From Muricea muricata (Eukaryota; Cnidaria; Anthozoa; Malacalcyonacea; Plexauridae): a stretch of DNA of 64,000 bases. Positions 47,089-59,671 of the stretch are shown one piece after another. Numbering within the stretch: position 1 is the stretch's first letter; every line of letters begins with the position of its first letter. The position numbers and the translations under genes were made by a program. The stretch spans positions 6,148,118 to 6,212,117 of the forward strand of contig OY979725.1 in the NCBI GenBank assembly GCA_963855995.1, given 5' to 3'. The notes below the pieces were generated by a model that made no database searches, had not been told where the DNA came from, and saw only the letters and a program-made list of their open reading frames with translations.

Positions 47089-50000
47089 CATCAAAATCGC
47101 GTTTTCAACGTTCTAGAAGCGATTTGAGCGTAAAAACATGCTCAAATCACGAACAAAAAATATCCGTCCTAAATCGATCACGGCGACGTTTAAGAGCTTA
47201 AAATGATGTTTTCAGTGCTAAAGTGAACGAGTTGAGCGCAATGATGTACTGCAATCACGGACCTAAAAGAGACCTTCTAAATGGAAATTGTAGAACTTAG
47301 CAAATCGGGAATCATGTTTTCGGTGCTCACACCATCGAGATGAGCGAAATAACATGTTGAAATGAGAAACCTATAACTTGCTTGTAGACTAGAGAGAAAC
47401 GATCTTAGAACCATCAAAATCGCGTTTTAAGCGTTCTAGAAGCGATTTGAGCGTAAAAACATGCTCAAATCACGAACTAAAAATTACCGTCTTAAATCGA
47501 TCACGGCGACGTTTTAGAGCTTAAAATGGTGTTTTCAGTGCTAAAGTGACCGAGTTGAGCGCAATGATGTACTGCATTCACGGACCTAAAAGAGACCTTC
47601 TAAATGGAAATTGCAGAACTTAGCAAGTCGGGAATCATGTTTTCGGCGCTAAAACCATCGAGATGAGCGAAATAGCATGTTGAAATGAGAAACCTATAAC
47701 TTGATTGTAAACTGAAAAGAAACGATCTTAGAACCATCAAAATCGCGTTTTAAGCGTTCTAGAAGCGATTTGAGCGTAAAAACATGCTCAAATCACGAAC
47801 TAAAAATTACCGTCTTAAATCGATCACGGCGACGTTTTAGAGCTTAAAATGGTGTTTTCAGTGCTAAAGTGAACGAGTTGAGCGCAATGATGTACTGCAT
47901 TCACGGACCTAAAAGAGACCTTCTAAATGGAAATTGCCGAACTTAGCAAGTCGGGAATCATGTTTTCGGCGCTCAACCTATCGAGATGAGCGAAATAACA
48001 TGTTGAAATGAGAAACCTATAACTTCCTTGTAAATTAAAAAAAACGATCTTAGAGCCATCAAAATCGCGTTTAAGCGTTCTAGAAGCGATTTGAGCGTAA
48101 AAACATGCTCAAATCACGAACTAAAAATTGCCGTCCTAAATCGATCACGGCGACGTTTTAAAGCTTAAAATGGTGTTTTAAGTGCTAAAGTGAACGAGTT
48201 GAGCGCAATGATGTACTGCAATCACGGACCTAAAAGAGACCTTCTAAATGGAAATTGCAGAACTTAGCAAATCGGGAATCATGTTTTCGGTGCTCACACC
48301 ATCGAGATGAGCGAAATAACATGTTGAAATGAGAAACCTATAACTTGCTTCTAAACTAAAAAAAACGATCTTAGAACCATCAAAATCGCGTTTTAAGCGT
48401 TCTAGAAGCGATTTGAGCGTAAAAACATGCTCAAGTCACGAACTAAAAATTGCCGTCCTAAATCAATCACAGCGACGTTTTAAAGCTTAAAATGGTGTTT
48501 TCAGTGTTAAAGTGAACGAGTTGAGCGAAATGATGTACTCCAATCACGGACCTAAAAGAACCTTCTAAATGGAAATTGCAGAACTTAGCAAGTCGGGAAT
48601 CATGTTTTCGGCGCTCAAACCATCGAGATGAGCGAAATAACATGTTGAAATGAGAAACCTATAACTTGCTTGTAAACTGAAAAGAAAGGATCTTAGAACC
48701 ATCAAAATCGCGTTTTAAGCGTTCTAGAAGCGATTTGAGCGTAAAAACATGTTTAAATCACGAACTAAAAATTACCGTCTTAAATGGATCACGGCGACGT
48801 TTTAGAGCTTAAAATGGTGTTTTCAGTGCTAAAGTGAACGAGTTGAGCGCAATGATGTACTGCATTCACGGACCTAAAAGAGACCTTCTAAATGGAAATT
48901 GCCGAACTTAGCAAGTCGGGAATCATGTTTTCGGCGCTCAACCTATCGAGATGAGCGAAATAACATGTTGAAATTAGAAACCTATAACTTCCTTGTAAAT
49001 TTAAAAAAACGATCTTAGAACCATCAAAATCGCGTTTAAGCGTTCTAGAAGCGATTTGAGCGTAAAAACATGCTCAAATCACGAACTAAAAATTGCCGTC
49101 GTAAATCGATCACGGCGACGTTTTAGAGCTTAAAATGGTGTTTTAAGTGCTAAAGTGAACGAGTTGAGCGCAATGATGTACTGCAATCACGGACCTAAAA
49201 GAGACCTTCTAAATGGAAATTGCAGAACTTAGTAAATCGGGAATCATGTTTTCGGTGCTCACACCATCGAGATGAGCGAAATAACATGTTGAAATGAGAA
49301 ACCTATAACTTGCTTGTAAACTAAAAAAACGATCTTAGAACCATCAAAATCGCGTTTTAAGCGTTGTAGAAGCGATTTGAGCGTAAAAACATGCTCAAGT
49401 CACGAACTAAAAATTGCCGTCCTAAATCAATCACAGCGACGTTTTAAAGCTTAAAATGGTGTTTTCAGTGTCAAAGTGAACGAGTTGAGCGCAATGATGT
49501 ACTCCAATCACGGACCTAAAAGAGACCTTCTAAATGGAAATTGCAGAACTTAGCAAGTCGAGAATCATGTTTTCGGCGCTCAAACCATCGAGATGAGCGA
49601 AATAACATGTTGAAATGAGAAACCTATAACTTGCTTGTAAACGGAAAAGAAACGATCTTAGAACCATCAAAATCGCGTTTTAAGCGTTCTAGAAGCGATT
49701 TGAGCGTAAACACATGCTCAAATCACGAACTAAAAATTACCGTCTTAAATCGATCAGGGCAACGTTTTAGAGCTGAAAAAGGTGTTTTCAGTGCTAAAGT
49801 GAACGAGTTTAGCGCAATGATGTACTGCAATCACGGACCTAAAAGAGATCTTCTAAATGGAAATTGCAGAACTTAGCTAGTCGGGAATCATGTTTTCGGC
49901 GCTCAAACCATCGAGATGAGCGAAATAACATGTTGAAATGAGAAACCTATAACTTGCTTGTAAACAAAAAAGAAACGATCTTAAAACCATCAAAATCGCG

Positions 50001-50220
50001 TTTTAAGCGTTCTAGAAGCGATTTGAGCGTAAAAACATATTCAAATCACGAACTAAAAATTACCGTCTTAAATCGATCACGGCGACGTTTTAGAGCTTAA
50101 AATGGTGTTTTCAGTGCTAAAGTGAACGAGTTGAGCGCAATAATCTACTGCAATCACGGACCTAAAAGAGACCTTCTAAATGGAAATTGCAGAACTTAGC
50201 AAGTCGGGAATCATGTTTTC
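47089..50220 (+). repeat. 3,543-bp offset duplication, copy 1 (e-g-h-i-f-x-i-f-a-b')
   Basis: Ten monomers recur 3,543 bp to the right with shared rare variants: GTGACCGAG in g, AGAGCCATC before i, AAAAGAACCTTC in f, AAAGGATCTT and AAATGGATC in x, GTTGTAGAAG in the last f. Private to this copy are AAAGCTT in the i monomer at 48,057 and GAAAAAGGTG in the a at 49,665. Confidence 0.88.
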
Positions 50221-53207
50221 GGCGCTCAAACCATCGAGATGAGCGAAATAACATATTGAAATGAGAAACCTATAACTTGCTTGTAAATTAAAAAAAACGA
50301 TCTTAGAACCATCAAAATCGCGTTTTAAGCGTTTTAGAAGCGAGTTGAGCGTAAAACATGCTCAAATCACAAACTAAAAATTGCCGTATTAAATCGATCA
50401 CGGCGACGTTTTATAGCTTAAAATGGTGTTTTCAGTGCTAAAGTGAACGAGTTGAGCGCAATGATGTACTGCAATCACGGACCTAAAAGAGACCTTCTAA
50501 ATGGAAATTGCCGAACTTAGCAAGTCGGGAATCATGTTTTCGGCGCTCAAACCATCGAGATGAGCGAAATAACATGTTGAAATGAGAAACCTATAACTTG
50601 CTTGTAAACTAAAAAGAAACGATCTTAGAACCATCAAAATCGCGTTTTCAACGTTCTAGAAGCGATTTGAGCGTAAAAACATGCTCAAATCACGAACAAA
50701 AAATATCCGTCCTAAATCGATCACGGCGACGTTTAAGAGCTTAAAATGATGTTTTCAGTGCTAAAGTGAACGAGTTGAGCGCAATGATGTACTGCAATCA
50801 CGGACCTAAAAGAGACCTTCTAAATGGAAATTGTAGAACTTAGCAAATCGGGAATCATGTTTTCGGTGCTCACACCATCGAGATGAGCGAAATAACATGT
50901 TGAAATGAGAAACCTATAACTTGCTTGTAGACTAGAGAGAAACGATCTTAGAACCATCAAAATCGCGTTTTAAGCGTTCTAGAAGCGATTTGAGCGTAAA
51001 AACATGCTCAAATCACGAACTAAAAATTACCGTCTTAAATCGATCACGGCGACGTTTTAGAGCTTAAAATGGTGTTTTCAGTGCTAAAGTGACCGAGTTG
51101 AGCGCAATGATGTACTGCATTCACGGACCTAAAAGAGACCTTCTAAATGGAAATTGCAGAACTTAGCAAGTCGGGAATCATGTTTTCGGCGCTAAAACCA
51201 TCGAGATGAGCGAAATAGCATGTTGAAATGAGAAACCTATAACTTGATTGTAAACTGAAAAGAAACGATCTTAGAACCATCAAAATCGCGTTTTAAGCGT
51301 TCTAGAGGCGATTTGAGCGTAAAAACATGCTCAAATCACGAACTAAAAATTACCGTCTTAAATCGATCACGGCGACGTTTTAGAGCTTAAAATGGTGTTT
51401 TCAGTGCTAAAGTGAACGAGTTGAGCGCAATGATGTACTGCATTCACGGACCTAAAAGAGACCTTCTAAATGGAAATTGCCGAACTTAGCAAGTCGGGAA
51501 TCATGTTTTCGGCGCTCAACCTATCGAGATGAGCGAAATAACATGTTGAAATGAGAAACCTATAACTTCCTTGTAAATTAAAAAAAACGATCTTAGAGCC
51601 ATCAAAATCGCGTTTAAGCGTTCTAGAAGCGATTTGAGCGTAAAAACATGCTCAAATCACGAACTAAAAATTGCCGTCCTAAATCGATCACGGCGACGTT
51701 TTAGAGCTTAAAATGGTGTTTTAAGTGCTAAAGTGAACGAGTTGAGCGCAATGATGTACTGCAATCACGGACCTAAAAGAGACCTTCTAAATGGAAATTG
51801 CAGAACTTAGCAAATCGGGAATCATGTTTTCGGTGCTCACACCATCGAGATGAGCGAAATAACATGTTGAAATGAGAAACCTATAACTTGCTTCTAAACT
51901 AAAAAAAACGATCTTAGAACCATCAAAATCGCGTTTTAAGCGTTCTAGAAGCGATTTGAGCGTAAAAACATGCTCAAGTCACGAACTAAAAATTGCCGTC
52001 CTAAATCAATCACAGCGACGTTTTAAAGCTTAAAATGGTGTTTTCAGTGTTAAAGTGAACGAGTTCAGCGAAATGATGTACTCCAATCACGGACCTAAAA
52101 GAACCTTCTAAATGGAAATTGCAGAACTTAGCAAGTCGGGAATCATGTTTTCGGCGCTCAAACCATCGAGATGAGCGAAATAACATGTTGAAATGAGAAA
52201 CCTATAACTTGCTTGTAAACTGAAAAGAAAGGATCTTAGAACCATCAAAATCGCGTTTTAAGCGTTCTAGAAGCGATTTGAGCGTAAAAACATGTTTAAA
52301 TCACGAACTAAAAATTACCGTCTTAAATGGATCACGGCGACGTTTTAGAGCTTAAAATGGTGTTTTCAGTGCTAAAGTGAACGAGTTGAGCGCAATGATG
52401 TACTGCATTCACGGACCTAAAAGAGACCTTCTAAATGGAAATTGCCGAACTTAGCAAGTCGGGAATCATGTTTTCGGCGCTCAACCTATCGAGATGAGCG
52501 AAATAACATGTTGAAATTAGAAACCTATAACTTCCTTGTAAATTTAAAAAAACGATCTTAGAACCATCAAAATCGCGTTTAAGCGTTCTAGAAGCGATTT
52601 GAGCGTAAAAACATGCTCAAATCACGAACTAAAAATTGCCGTCGTAAATCGATCACGGCGACGTTTTAGAGCTTAAAATGGTGTTTTAAGTGCTAAAGTG
52701 AACGAGTTGAGCGCAATGATGTACTGCAATCACGGACCTAAAAGAGACCTTCTAAATGGAAATTGCAGAACTTAGTAAATCGGGAATCATGTTTTCGGTG
52801 CTCACACCATCGAGATGAGCGAAATAACATGTTGAAATGAGAAACCTATAACTTGCTTGTAAACTAAAAAAACGATCTTAGAACCATCAAAATCGCGTTT
52901 TAAGCGTTGTAGAAGCGATTTGAGCGTAAAAACATGCTCAAGTCACGAACTAAAAATTGCCGTCCTAAATCAATCACAGCGACGTTTTAAAGCTTAAAAT
53001 GGTGTTTTCAGTGTCAAAGTGAACGAGTTGAGCGCAATGATGTACTCCAATCACGGACCTATAAGAGACCTTCTAAATGGAAATTGCAGAACTTAGCAAG
53101 TCGAGAATCATGTTTTCGGCGCTCAAACCATCGAGATGAGCGAAATAACATGTTGAAATGAGAAACCTATAACTTGCTTGTAAACGGAAAAGAAACGATC
53201 TTAGAAC
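49665..53207 (+). repeat. HOR unit 12: 11-mer
   Basis: Starts: a 49665, b'/c hybrid 49988, d-variant 50310, e 50632, g 50955, h 51278, i 51600, f 51921, x 52243, i-variant 52565, f 52885. From e onward it copies 47,089-49,664 at a 3,543-bp offset. The a monomer is of the window-left form (GCTAGTCGGG tail), not a'. Confidence 0.88.
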
Positions 53208-53763
53208 CATCAAAATCGCGTTTTAAGCGTTCTAGAAGCGATTTGAGCGTAAACACATGCTCAAATCACGAACTAAAAATTACCGTCTTAAATCGATCAG
53301 GGCAACGTTTTAGAGCTGAAAATGGTGTTTTCAGTGCTAAAGTGAACGAGTTTAGCGCAATGATGTACTGCAATCACGGACCTAAAAGAGATCTTCTAAA
53401 TGGAAATTGCAGAACTTAGCTAGTCGGGAATCATGTTTTCGGCGCTCAAACCATCGAGATGAGCGAAATAACATGTTGAAATGAGAAACCTATAACTTGC
53501 TTGTAAACTGAAAAGAAACGATCTTAAAACCATCAAAATCGCGTTTTAAGCGTTCTAGAAGCGATTTGAGCGTAAAAACATATTCAAATCACGAACTAAA
53601 AATTACCGTCTTAAATCGATCACGGCGACGTTTTAGAGCTTAAAATGGTGTTTTCAGTGCTAAAGTGAACGAGTTGAGCGCAATAATCTACTGCAATCAC
53701 GGACCTAAAAGAGACCTTCTAAATGGAAATTGCAGAACTTAGCAAGTCGGGAATCATGTTTTC
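50632..53763 (+). repeat. 3,543-bp offset duplication, copy 2
   Basis: This is the partner of 47,089-50,220, with the same monomer order. Private changes seen: CTAGAGGCG in h, GAGTTCAGCG in f, CCTATAAGAG in the last f. Part of the same order (e, g, then f-x-i-f) recurs a third time from 54,821 with h and i skipped. Confidence 0.88.
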
Positions 53764-56430
53764 GGCGCTAAAACCATCGAGATGAGCGAAATAGCATGTT
53801 GAAATGAGAAACCTATAACTTGATTGTAAACTGAAAAGAAACGATCTTAGAACCATCAAAATCGCGTTTTAAGCGTTCTAGAAGCGATTTGAGCGAAAAA
53901 ACATGCTCAAATCACGAACTAAAAATTACCGTCTTAAATCGATCACGGCGACGTTTTAGAGCTTAAAATGGAGTTTTCGGTGCTAAAGTGAACGAGTTGA
54001 GCGCAATGATGTACTGCAATCACGGACCTAAAAGAGACCTTCTAAATGGAAATTGCAGAACTTAGCAAGTCGGGAATCATGTTTTCGGCGCTCAAACCAT
54101 CGAGATGAGCGAAATAACATGTTGAAATGAGAAACCTATAACTTGCTTGTAAACTGAAAAGAAACGATCTTAGAACAATCAAAAGCGCGTTTTAAGCGTT
54201 CTAGAAGCGATTTGAGCGTAAAAACATGTTCAAATCACGAACTAAAAATTACCGTCTTAAATCGATCACGGCGACGTTTTAGAGCTTAAAATGGTGTTTT
54301 CAGTGCTAAAGTGAACGAGTTGAGCGCAATAATGTACTCCAATCACGGACCTAAAAGAGACCTTCTAAATGGAAATTGCAGAACTTAGCAAGTCGGGAAT
54401 CATGTTTTCGGCGCTCAAACCATCGAGATGAGCGAAATAACATATTGAAATGAGAAACCTATAACTTGCTTGTAAATTAAAAAAAACGATCTTGGAACCA
54501 TCAAAATCGCGTTTTAAGCGTTTTGGAAGCGAGTTGAGCGTAAAACATGCTCAAATCACAAACTAAAAATTGCCGTCCTAAATCGATCACGGCGACGTTT
54601 TAGAGCTTAAAATGGTGTTTTCAGTGCTAAAGTGAACGAGTTGAGCGCAATGATGTACTGCAATCACGGACCTAAAAGAGACCTTCTAAATGGAAATTGC
54701 CGAACTTAGCAAGTCGGGAATCATGTTTTCGGCGCTCAAACCATCGAGATGAGCGAAATAACATGTTGAAATGAGAAACCTATAACTTGCTTGTAAACTA
54801 AAAAGAAACGATCTTAGATCCATCAAAATCGCGTTTTCAACGTTCTAGAAGCGATTTGAGCGTAAAAACATGCTCAAATCACGAACAAAAAATATCCGTC
54901 CTAAATCGATCACGGCGACGTTTAAGAGCTTAAAATGATGTTTTCAGTGCTAAAGTGAACGAGTTGAGCGCAATGATGTACTGCAATCACGGACTTAAAA
55001 GAGACCTTCTAAATGGAAATTGTAGAACTTAGCAAATCGGGAATCATGTTTTCGGTGCTCACACCATCGAGATGAGCGAAATAACATGTTGAAATGAGAA
55101 ACCTATAACTTGCTTGTAGACTAGAGAGAAACGATCTTAGAACCATCAAAATCGCGTTTTAAGCGTTCTAGAAGCGATTTGAGCGTAAAAACATGCTCAA
55201 ATCACGAACTAAAAATTACCGTCTTAAATCGATCACGGCGACGTTTTAGAGCTTAAAATGGTGTTTTCAGTGCTAAAGTGAACGAGTTGAGCGCAATGAT
55301 GTACTGCATTCACGGACCTAAAAGAGACCTTCTAAATGGAAATTGCAGAACTTAGCAAGTCGGGAATCATGTTTTCGGCGCTAAAACCATCGAAATGAGC
55401 GAAATAGCATGTTGAAACGAGAAATCTATAACTTGATTGTAAACTGAAAAGAAACGATCTTAGAACCATCAAAATCGCGTTTTAAGCGTTCTAGAAGCGA
55501 TTTGAGCGTAAAAACATGCTCAAGTCACGAACTAAAAATTTCCGTCCTAAATCAATCACAGCGACGTTTTAAAGCTTAAAATGGTGTTTTCAGTGTTAAA
55601 GTGAACGAGTTGAGCGAAATGATGTACTCCAATCACGGACCTAAAAGAACCTTCTAAATGGAAATTGCAGAACTTAGCAAGTCGGGAATCATGTTTTCGG
55701 CGCTCAAACCATCGAGATGAGCGAAATAACATGTTGAAATGAGAAACCTATAACTTGCTTGTAAACTGAAAAGAAAGGATCTTAGAACCATCAAAATCGC
55801 GTTTTAAGCGTTCTAGAAGCGATTTGAGCGTAAAAACATGTTTAAATCACGAACTAAAAATTACCGTCTTAAATGGATCACGGCGACGTTTTAGAGCTTA
55901 AAATGGTGTTTTCAGTGCTAAAGTGAACGAGTTGAGCGCAATGATGTACTGCATTCACGGACCTAAAACAGACCTTCTAAATGGAAATTGCCGAACTTAG
56001 CAAGTCGGGAATCATGTTTTCGGCGCTCAACCTATCGAGATGAGCGAAATAACATGTTGAAATTAGAAACCTATAACTTCCTTGTAAATTTAAAAAAACG
56101 ATCTTAGAACCATCAAAATCGCGTTTAAGCGTTCTAGAAGCGATTTGAGCGTAAAAACATGCTCAAATCACGAACTAAAAATTGCCGTCGTAAATCGATC
56201 ACGGCGACGTTTTAGAGCTTAAAATGGTGTTTTAAGTGCTAAAGTGAACGAATTGAGCGCAATGATGTACTGCAATCACGGACCTAAAAGAGACCTTCTA
56301 AATGGAAATTGCAGAACTTAGTAAATCGGGAATCATGTTTTCGGTGCTCACACCATCGAGATGAGCGAAATAACATGTTGAAATGAGAAACCTATAACTT
56401 GCTTGTAAACTAAAAAAACGATCTTAGAAC

Positions 56431-56753
56431 CATCAAAATCGCGTTTTAAGCGTTGTAGAAGCGATTTGAGCGTAAAAACATGCTCAAATCACGAACTAAA
56501 AATTGCCGTCCTAAATCAATCACAGCGACGTTTTAAAGCTTAAAATGGTGTTTTCAGTGTCAAAGTGAACGAGTTGAGCGCAATGATGTACTCCAATCAC
56601 GGACCTAAAAGAGACCTTCTAAATGGAAATTGCCGAACTTAGCAAGTCGGGAATCATGTTTTTAGTGCTCACACCATCGAGATGAGCGAAATAACATGTT
56701 GAAATGAGAAACCTATAACTTGCTTGTAAACTAAAAAGAAACGATCTTAGAAC
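56431..56753 (+). repeat. Hybrid monomer f/a'
   Basis: The front is f (GTTGTAGAAG, CAATCACAGCG, AAAGCTTAAAA, GTGTCAAAG, GTACTCC). The back is a' (GCCGAAC, TTTTTAGTGCTCAC, AACTAAAAAG). As a result the a monomer that should separate f from j is absent here. It is the left breakpoint of the long-range duplication. Confidence 0.87.
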
Positions 56754-58688
56754 CATAAAAATCGCTTTTTAAGCGTTCTAGAAGCGATTTGAGCGTAAAA
56801 ACATGCTCAAATCACGAATTTAAAATTGCCGTCCTAAATCGAACACGGCGACGTTTAAGAGCTTAAAATGGTGTTTTCAGTGCTAAAGTGAACGAGTTGA
56901 GCGCAATGATGTACTGCAATCACGGACCTAAAAGAGATCTTCTAAATGGAAATTGCAGAACTTAGCAAGTCGGGAATCATGTTTTCGGCGCTCAAACTAT
57001 CGAGATGAGCGAAATAACATGTTGAAATGAGAAACCTATAACTTGCTTGTAAACTGAAAAGAAACGATCTTAGAACCATCAAAATCGCGTTTTAAGCGTT
57101 CTAGAAGCGATTTGAGCGTAAAAACATGTTCAAATCACGAACTAAAAATTACCGTCTTAAATCGATCACGGCGACGTTTTAGAGCTTAAAATGGTGTTTT
57201 CAGTGCTAAAGTGAACGAGTTGAGCGCAATAATGTACTCCAATCACGGACCTAAAAGAGACCTTCTAAATGGAAATTGCAGAACTTAGCAAGTCGGGAAT
57301 CATGTTTTCGGCGCTAAACCTATCGAGATGAGCGAAATAACACGTTGACATGAGAAACCTATAACTTCCTTGTAAATTTAAAAAAACGATCTTAGAACCA
57401 TCCAAATCCCGTTGTAAGCGTTCTAGAAGCGATTTGAGCGTAAAAACATGCTCAAATCACCAACTAAAAATTGCCGTCCTAAATCGATCACGGCGACGTT
57501 TTAGAGCTTAAAATGGTTTTTTCAGTGCTAAAGTGAACGAGTTGAGCGCAATGATGTACTGCAATCACGGACCTAAAAGAGTCCTTCTAAATGGAAATTG
57601 CAGAACTTAGCAAGTCGGGAATCATGTTTTCGGTGCTCACACCATCCAGATGAGTGAAATAAGATGTTGAAATGAGAAACCTATAACTTGCTTGTAAGCT
57701 AAAAAAAACGATCTTAGAACCATTAAAATCGCGTTTTAAGCGTTCTAGAAACGATTTGAGCGTAAAAACATGCTCAAATCACGAAATAAAAATTACCGTC
57801 TTAAATCGATCACAGCGACGTTTTAAGGCTTAAAATGGTGTTTTCAGTGATAAAGTGAACGAGTTGAGCGCAATGATGTACTGCAATCACGGACCTAAAA
57901 GAGACCTTCTAAATGGAAATTGCAGAACTTAGCAAGTCGGGAATCATGTTTTCGGCGCTCAAACCATCGAGATGAGCGAAATAACATGTTGAAATGAGAA
58001 ACCTATAACTTGCTTGTAAACTGAAAAGAAACGATCTTAAAACCATCAAAATCGCGTTTTAAGCGTTCTAGAAGCGATTGGAGCGTAAAAACATGCTCAA
58101 ATCACGAACTAAAAATTACCGTCTTAAATCGATCACGGCGACGTTTTAGAGCTTAAAATAGAGTTTTCGGTGCTAAAGTGAACGAGTTGAGCGCAATGAT
58201 GTACTGCAATCACGGACCTAAAAGAGACCTTCTAAATGGAAATTGCAGAACTTAGCAAGTCGGGAATCATGTTTTCGGCGCTCAAACAATCGAGATGAGC
58301 GAAATAACATGTTGAAATGAGAAACCTATAACTTGCTTGTAAACTGAAAAGAAACGATCTTAGAACAATTAAAAGCGCGTTTTAAGCGTTCTAGAAGCGA
58401 TTTGAGCGTAAAAACATGTTCAAATCACGAACTAAAAATTACCGTCTTAAATCGATCACGGCGACGTTTTAGAGCTTAAAATGGTGTTTTCAGTGCTAAA
58501 GTGAACGAGTTGAGCGCAATAATGTACTCCAATCACGGACCTAAAAGAGACCTTCTAAATGGAAATTGCAGAACTTAGCAAGTCGGGAATCATGTTTTCG
58601 GCGCTCAAACCATCGAGATGAGCGAAATAACATGTTGAAATGAGAAACCTATAACTTGCTTGTAAATTAAAAAAAACGATCTTAGAAC

Positions 58689-59009
58689 CATCAAAATCGC
58701 GTTTTAAGCGTTTTAGAAGCGAGTTGAGCGTAAAACATGCTCAAATCACGAACTAAAAATTGCCGTCCTAAATCGATCACGGCGACGTTTTAGAGCTTAA
58801 AATGGTGTTTTCAGTGCTAAAGTGAACGAGCTGAGCGCAATGATGTACTGCAATCACGGACCTAAAAGAGACCTTCTAAATGGAAATTGCTAAACTTAGC
58901 AAGTCGGGAATCATGTTCTCGGCGCTCAACCTATCGAGATGAGCGAAATAACATGTTGAAATGACAAACCTATAACTTTTTTGTAAATTTAAAAAAACGA
59001 TCTTAGAAC
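58689..59009 (+). repeat. Hybrid monomer d2/r
   Basis: The front GTTTTAGAAGCGAG is d2. From subrepeat B onward (GAGCTGAGCG, GCTAAAC, GTTCTCGGCG) it is r. Compared with 42,883-43,843 exactly two monomers (640 bp) are missing. Confidence 0.88.
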
Positions 59010-59330
59010 CATCAAAATCGCGTTTTAAGCGTTCTAGAAGCGATTTGAGCGTAAAAACATGCTTAAATCACGAACTAAAAATTGCCGTCCTAAATCGATC
59101 ACGGCGACGTTTTAGAGCTTAAAATGGTGTTTTAAGTGCTAAAGTGAACGATTGAGCGCAATGATGTACTGCAATCACGGACCTAAAAGAGACCTTCTAA
59201 ATGGAAATTGCCGAACTTAGCAAGTCGGGAATCATGTTTTTGGTGCTCACACTATCGAGATGAGCGAAATAACATGTTGAAATGAGAAACCTATAACTTG
59301 CTTGTAAACTAAAAAAAACGATCTTAGAGC

Positions 59331-59671
59331 CATCAAAATCGCGTTTTAAGCGTTCTAGAAGCGATTTGAGCGTAAAAACATGCTCAAATCACGAACTAAA
59401 AATTACCGTCTTAAATCGATCACAGCGACGTTTTAAGGCTTAAAACGGTGTTTTCAGTGATAAAGTGAACGAGTTGAGTGCAATGATGTACTGCAATCAC
59501 GGACCTAAAAGAGACCTTCTAAATGGAAATTGCAGAACTTAGCAAGTCGGGAATCATGTTTTCGGCACTCAAACCATCGAGATGAGCGAAATAAAAAACC
59601 TATAACTTGTTTAAATAAGAAATAAGAAACCTATAACTTGCTTGTAAACGGAAAAGAAACGATCTTAGAAC
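59331..59671 (+). repeat. 341-bp monomer (type t), copy 2
   Basis: This is identical in structure to the monomer at 44,165 and lies exactly 15,166 bp downstream, so it was copied with the long-range duplication and did not arise twice. One difference is visible: GAGTTGAGTGC here against GAGTTGAGCGC in copy 1. Confidence 0.93.

Larger units (their letters stand above)
40828..48834 (+). repeat. Long-range duplication, copy 1
   Basis: This run of about 8 kb (tail of the i/a' hybrid, then j to x) reappears at 56,634-64,000. The offset is 15,806 bp from the start to within the monomer at 42,883. It drops to 15,166 bp from about 43.6 kb onward, because copy 2 lacks 640 bp (two monomers: back of d2, all of p, front of r). 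Rare changes are shared, including CCATCCAAATCCCG, GTTTTTTCAG, GTAAGCTAAAA and the 341-bp monomer. The window ends before the right limit of the match is reached. Confidence 0.93.
37407..49664 (+). repeat. HOR unit 11: 38 monomers, heterogeneous zone
   Basis: Order: a' 37407, j 37730, k 38053, m 38375, o 38698, c2 39021, d2 39343, p 39663, q 39983, f/h hybrid 40304, i/a' hybrid 40626, j 40948, k 41271, l 41593, m 41915, o 42238, c2 42561, d2 42883, p 43203, r 43523, s 43844, t 44165, a-variant 44506, u 44828, b' 45151, v 45474, w 45797, b'' 46120, n 46443, c 46766, e 47089, g 47412, h 47735, i 48057, f 48378, x 48700, i-variant 49022, f 49342. Types o, p and r-x do not occur left of 38 kb. 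The length is long because the a at 44506 is diverged (CAGGTTAACG) and the one at 40626 is hybrid, so this is at least three fused units. Confidence 0.85.
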
